DNA from: Bacteroidota bacterium
GTDB lineage: Bacteria; Bacteroidota; Bacteroidia; NS11-12g; UBA955
Direction of reading: 5' to 3'
Assembly: GCA_018333525.1 (NCBI GenBank)
Contig: JAGXTF010000118.1
Location: forward strand, 186,001-250,000
DNA length: 64,000 bases
Part shown: one piece after another, positions 60,268-64,000 of the stretch
Layout of the letters: every line of letters begins with the position of its first letter
Numbering within the stretch: the stretch's first letter is position 1
Made by a program: the position numbers and the translations under genes
The notes under the pieces: model-generated
Databases searched by the model: none
The model's input: only the letters and a program-made list of their open reading frames with translations
What the model was told of the DNA's origin: nothing

Positions 60268-63200
60268 ATGAAAAAAAAACTACTGGGGATATTATCCCTA
60301 ATGCTTTTCAGCGTCACTGCTAAATTATTTGCTCAGGATGTGTCCTTTCGGGATACATTAACTCAAGGTCAAACCTATTGCACCACCAGTGATGAATTAA
60401 AACGATGGAAGACCTTCAGATCCAATCTGGATTCCTCAACCCATTTTTTTACTGAGATCAGCATGAACGGTCAGTTCGCTTCCTCTGCCAGAACTTGTAA
60501 AGACAAGTGGGCGGTTCGCAAATTGGCAGCAGCGCTGAAGTCAGGTACTAGCTTTTCAATCGCCTGTGATGGCTATAATTGGTCAGTTGGTGGTCCAGGT
60601 TCCTGTGTGGTTATTGGCGGATGCACGCACAATACAGGAGAAGATATTCACTTTTCTTCCGAAACCGGTACATTGGGTGTTTGCCAGTGTGGTTCAGGAA
60701 CATATTGGGTAATTCGCCATGCAATTGGCAATGCCAATTGGGGCGGAATCAATTCAGCTACCTGCGGTGCTACTACTCAATGGGTGGAGTTGATATTTAA
60801 GGCAAATCCTCCATATAATTACGACATTGCTACCACAGGCATTGCACCGTTAGATAAATGCGCTTCCACACAAAATATTAAAGCAAGATTTGCAAATCTT
60901 GGGAAAAATTCCATAGATAGTTTTCAATATGGTGTAAAAGTCAACACAACCAATTACGGTCCATATTGGGCTAAAATAACCCTGGCACCACAAAAAGACA
61001 CCTTGTTGACTGTTCTGGCCAATTATTCCTTAACCCCCAGCACCAATTACACTTTTACTGTTTGGTCAAACAAACCAAACAACAAAATAGACAGTTTTGC
61101 AGCAGACGATACGGTTAAATCCTTATTGGCATTTAATGGTACTAAAGGAATTCCAGATGCAAAAGATACTTCTGTATGTGGCAGTCAAAGTGTGAAACTC
61201 AGAGCAATACCGGCCGTTGCAGGTGATTCCATGGCATGGTTTGCAGATAGGGCACTTTCTAAAATGCTTGGCTTGGGTAAATCTTACACCACCCCATTCC
61301 TGGCTTCCGGTGTGACATATAAATTCTACGTAGCTTCCTATAATGGTTATGTAAAAGGAGTGTTGAATACAGGTTATACGCGCACCAATGCATGGCCTGG
61401 GACGATGTTTGATTTGAAATCCAATGGAGAAGACCTGATGGTGGATAGTTTTGGCATGAATTGCTATCAGGGTGGAATGCCAACCGGATCCACACAACCG
61501 GTTGAAATATATATACGCGAAGGAAGTTACCTCGATCCGGGTGCTACAACTACAGCATCTATGTGGAATTTGGCCTGGAAGGGAACTGTAGTTGCCAAAG
61601 GAGATTATAACCGCACCTGGTGTCCGGTTTCTTTTAACATGAAAGCCGGAAAATCCTATGGTATTTACATTATACCTACCAATGGCGCTGCGCAAAATAT
61701 GCTTGTAAAACCTTACAATGCTACGTTTACAAATGCAGATATCACATTAAGCGGTGGCACACTGAATCAGCCGAATTTTGGAACTTATCTTACCAATTAC
61801 ACATTCGACGGAGAAATCTTTTATCGCAAAATGATGTGCAAAAGTGAACCAGATAGTGCAACACTTACCATTAACCCAACACCTTATGGTGCCAAGTTAA
61901 TCCCCGGTATGCCTTTCCAAACTTCACCAAAAAAGAGTGGGGTAGGTTCCAAAACCAGCCCACATGTGGTTGCTCTGGGCGATACTCTTGGATTTGATCT
62001 TTCTGTACCAACCGGCTATTCCAATACAGGCCACAATACGGATTGGAAAGTAGCGAGTGTTTGGATGGTTTCCAATGGTGGTAGAAATGTTACCTCTTTT
62101 AGCTGGAGCGATCCGGATGATGTGAACGATGTAAATGGCATGTTAAAATATACTCCTACAACAACTGATATTGATTCTGTTGTGATGGTAAAAGTGAGAA
62201 TTCAGCAAATTGGAGGTTCCAATTGCGATACTTTCCTTACTCACTATATTTATGTTGCTCCATTGCCTGTCCCCGACTTTCAAAGACCTGCTAAAATTTG
62301 TGACGGAGATCCGGTGGAATTTACCAACAAATCCTCTATCCAAAGCGGATTTCTGGAATACAAATGGTACTTCGGTTCAGGTGATTCATCTGAAGCACAG
62401 GATCCTATTTATCAATACCCTGCTTTTGGAACTTACTATGCGAAACTCAATGCGATTTCCAGCATATATGGTTATGTAAGAAGCAAGATCGATACGATTG
62501 TAATTACACAGATTCCAAATGTTGCATTTACCATTCAAAATGCATGTGAAAGTAAAACACACCAGTTCATCAACAAGAGCACTGTGTCCGGTGGAACACT
62601 AACCTATATTTGGGATTTCGGTGATAATTCTTCCGCGAGTTTCATCAAAGACCCTTCCCATACTTATGCCAATGTTGGTCAATATAAAGTAACCCTCAAA
62701 GCAACCGCGAATGGTTGTCAGGCGGCATTGACCAAAACAGCATATCTGTTCCCAAAACCAAAAGCGGACTTTACATTCCCAAGTTCAGGTATAAAATATT
62801 GCACCAATACACCAGTAACTTTCACCAGCACATCCACTATTTCCAGTGGCAACATGGGTGTAATCTGGTCATTTGAAGCGGGTGAATTTGGCACTGTTCC
62901 AAAAGCAACACATGAATTTGATGATGCAGGAACTTTCAACATAAAACTTACTGCTATATCCGAGTTCGGTTGCCAGGACTCCATCAAAAAACCAATTACT
63001 ATTTTCGAAGCTCCAAAAGTGAGTTTCACACATGGTCAGGTTTGTGATCAAACACCTACTGTATTTAACAATACTACACCCGTGGTTGCAGGTAGCACCG
63101 CTAACACCAAATGGGATTTTGGAGATGGCACCGGAAGCACTGCAAACAGCCCAACGCACCAATACACAGTACTCGGACCTAAAACCATTAAACTGGTTGT

Positions 63201-64000
63201 GAGTCAGGACAATGGTTGTAAAGACAGCGCCACCACTACAGTGAGTGTTGGAACACAGGCTGTGGTTGATTTTGCAGTTGAAAATACCTGCTCAGGCAAA
63301 GAAGTTCAATTTGAAAACAAAACCAATTACAAACAAGGTAAAATCACTTACAAATGGTTGTTTGGTGGCGTAGATTCTACCACTGCCAGCGATCCGAAGT
63401 ATACCTTTAATGTTGCGAACAGTACTACCTATAACATTACCTTAAATGCTACCGTAGATGGTGGTTGTGTTTCCACACTTACCAAAGCAATGACAGTATT
63501 TGAATTGCCTGTTTGCGGATTCACCCTTACCGATGACTGGACTCCTGGCGACGGCTGGCGTACAGTGAAGGTAGAAGCTACAGACAAGACTCTTCCTTTC
63601 TATCGTTACAAATTCTCAGATGGCGGTAATTTAAGTACCCATACCGGAATTTACCAATTCCCTTATGATGGTGACTTTACTGTAACCCTGGTAGCTAGAA
63701 ACTCAGTAGATTGCGAATGCAGCCTTACCCAAAACAAATCCATCAGAAACTCCCTGAATACGGCTTCTTTGAACAACGAAGAAATTCGCTTGTTCCCGAA
63801 CCCAAGTACGGGTGTAGTTAATGTAGAAACCAACACCAACAGTGTTATTCAGGCTATCGAAGTTTATGATGTACTTGGAAACAAAGTAATCGTAAACAGC
63901 AAAATCAATAGCGCCAACAAAGGTGTGATTGAATTTAACAATGCAAGTAACGGTATCTACCTGGTGAAGGTGACCACAGTAAATGGAAGTATCACCAAAC
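60268..64000 (+). CDS. Giant PKD-domain secreted protein with T9SS type-A sorting domain (3' end cut by window)
   Basis: At least 1244 residues, open to the window edge. The signal peptide is MKKKLLGILSLMLFSVTAKLFAQ. An N-terminal cysteine-rich region follows (CVVIGGCTHNTGEDIHFSSE, VCQCGSGTYWVIRHAIGN), then a CARDB-like segment (YDIATTGIAPLDKCASTQNI). A central beta-rich section leads to four or more PKD repeats (ITYKWLFGG, TYIWDFGDNSS, NTKWDFGDGTGST, with H-x-Y strands). The end is a type-A T9SS sorting domain (EEIRLFPNPSTGVVNVETNT, IEVYDVLGNKVIV, ASNGIYLVKV), only a few residues of which can be missing. Unlike the two other giants it has the type-A tail. It is probably surface-attached or secreted; the ligand is unknown. 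Confidence 0.88.
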   Translation, partial: MKKKLLGILSLMLFSVTAKLFAQDVSFRDTLTQGQTYCTTSDELKRWKTFRSNLDSSTHFFTEISMNGQFASSARTCKDKWAVRKLAAALKSGTSFSIACDGYNWSVGGPGSCVVIGGCTHNTGEDIHFSSETGTLGVCQCGSGTYWVIRHAIGNANWGGINSATCGATTQWVELIFKANPPYNYDIATTGIAPLDKCASTQNIKARFANLGKNSIDSFQYGVKVNTTNYGPYWAKITLAPQKDTLLTVLANYSLTPSTNYTFTVWSNKPNNKIDSFAADDTVKSLLAFNGTKGIPDAKDTSVCGSQSVKLRAIPAVAGDSMAWFADRALSKMLGLGKSYTTPFLASGVTYKFYVASYNGYVKGVLNTGYTRTNAWPGTMFDLKSNGEDLMVDSFGMNCYQGGMPTGSTQPVEIYIREGSYLDPGATTTASMWNLAWKGTVVAKGDYNRTWCPVSFNMKAGKSYGIYIIPTNGAAQNMLVKPYNATFTNADITLSGGTLNQPNFGTYLTNYTFDGEIFYRKMMCKSEPDSATLTINPTPYGAKLIPGMPFQTSPKKSGVGSKTSPHVVALGDTLGFDLSVPTGYSNTGHNTDWKVASVWMVSNGGRNVTSFSWSDPDDVNDVNGMLKYTPTTTDIDSVVMVKVRIQQIGGSNCDTFLTHYIYVAPLPVPDFQRPAKICDGDPVEFTNKSSIQSGFLEYKWYFGSGDSSEAQDPIYQYPAFGTYYAKLNAISSIYGYVRSKIDTIVITQIPNVAFTIQNACESKTHQFINKSTVSGGTLTYIWDFGDNSSASFIKDPSHTYANVGQYKVTLKATANGCQAALTKTAYLFPKPKADFTFPSSGIKYCTNTPVTFTSTSTISSGNMGVIWSFEAGEFGTVPKATHEFDDAGTFNIKLTAISEFGCQDSIKKPITIFEAPKVSFTHGQVCDQTPTVFNNTTPVVAGSTANTKWDFGDGTGSTANSPTHQYTVLGPKTIKLVVSQDNGCKDSATTTVSVGTQAVVDFAVENTCSGKEVQFENKTNYKQGKITYKWLFGGVDSTTASDPKYTFNVANSTTYNITLNATVDGGCVSTLTKAMTVFELPVCGFTLTDDWTPGDGWRTVKVEATDKTLPFYRYKFSDGGNLSTHTGIYQFPYDGDFTVTLVARNSVDCECSLTQNKSIRNSLNTASLNNEEIRLFPNPSTGVVNVETNTNSVIQAIEVYDVLGNKVIVNSKINSANKGVIEFNNASNGIYLVKVTTVNGSITK

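Overview
This window comes from a member of the Bacteroidota. The evidence is the mix of families: very large PKD-repeat proteins ending in type IX secretion (T9SS) sorting domains, a TonB-dependent receptor, a DUF2723 membrane protein, a fused alpha/beta E1 dehydrogenase and many short-lipobox lipoproteins. There are almost no Shine-Dalgarno sites, and the Bacteroidota -7 promoter box TAnnTTTG recurs just upstream of start codons. No rRNA, tRNA, CRISPR array, integrase, transposase or prophage gene was seen. The genus cannot be fixed from this sequence.

Layout. 1-6.7 kb: 5' end of lysS, a membrane protein coupled to a GreA-like factor, a GT-C glycosyltransferase-like protein, an RDD protein and the fused E1. 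6.7-12.6 kb: a perfect 34-bp palindrome, a beta-lactamase-fold hydrolase, a TonB receptor and a T9SS-exported alpha/beta-hydrolase that seems to lack its nucleophile. 12.7-19.7 kb: a housekeeping run of ileS, a DksA-like gene, lspA, der and rlmN. 19.8-24.9 kb: a giant PKD protein with a type-B T9SS tail. 24.9-34.1 kb, minus strand: a nucleotide-sugar operon (uxs, ugd, DegT-family aminotransferase), rlmB, the DUF2723 protein and gltX. 34.2-40.7 kb: two L,D-transpeptidase-like paralogues around a DinB-like gene, an eleven-Asp-box secreted beta-propeller protein and a membrane-anchored metallophosphoesterase. 40.8-44.6 kb: an AT-rich accessory island. 44.6-53.4 kb: recX, coiled-coil lipoproteins, an ACMSD-like decarboxylase, an APC permease, another beta-lactamase-fold protein and paired TPR lipoproteins. 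53.4-64 kb: a second giant type-B T9SS protein, ffh, and a third giant PKD protein with a type-A tail cut by the window edge.

The most unusual part is the 40.8-44.6 kb island. Four unrelated small minus-strand genes for envelope-type proteins each have a copy of the same roughly 40-50 bp element about 70-107 bp upstream of the start. The element contains an inverted repeat and a TAnnTTTG box pointing at the gene. Next to them, about 140 bp carrying the recX promoter, a hairpin with 18-bp arms and the first 12 recX codons has been duplicated almost exactly, and the extra copy now sits directly in front of a small lipoprotein gene. This looks like shuffling of small envelope genes behind reused 5' regions.

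A second window-wide signal is promoter geometry. For lysS, gltX, ffh, der, recX, the YbjN-like gene, the Asp-box gene and the serine hydrolase, a TAnnTTTG box ends only 4-11 nt before the ATG, which predicts leaderless or nearly leaderless mRNAs.
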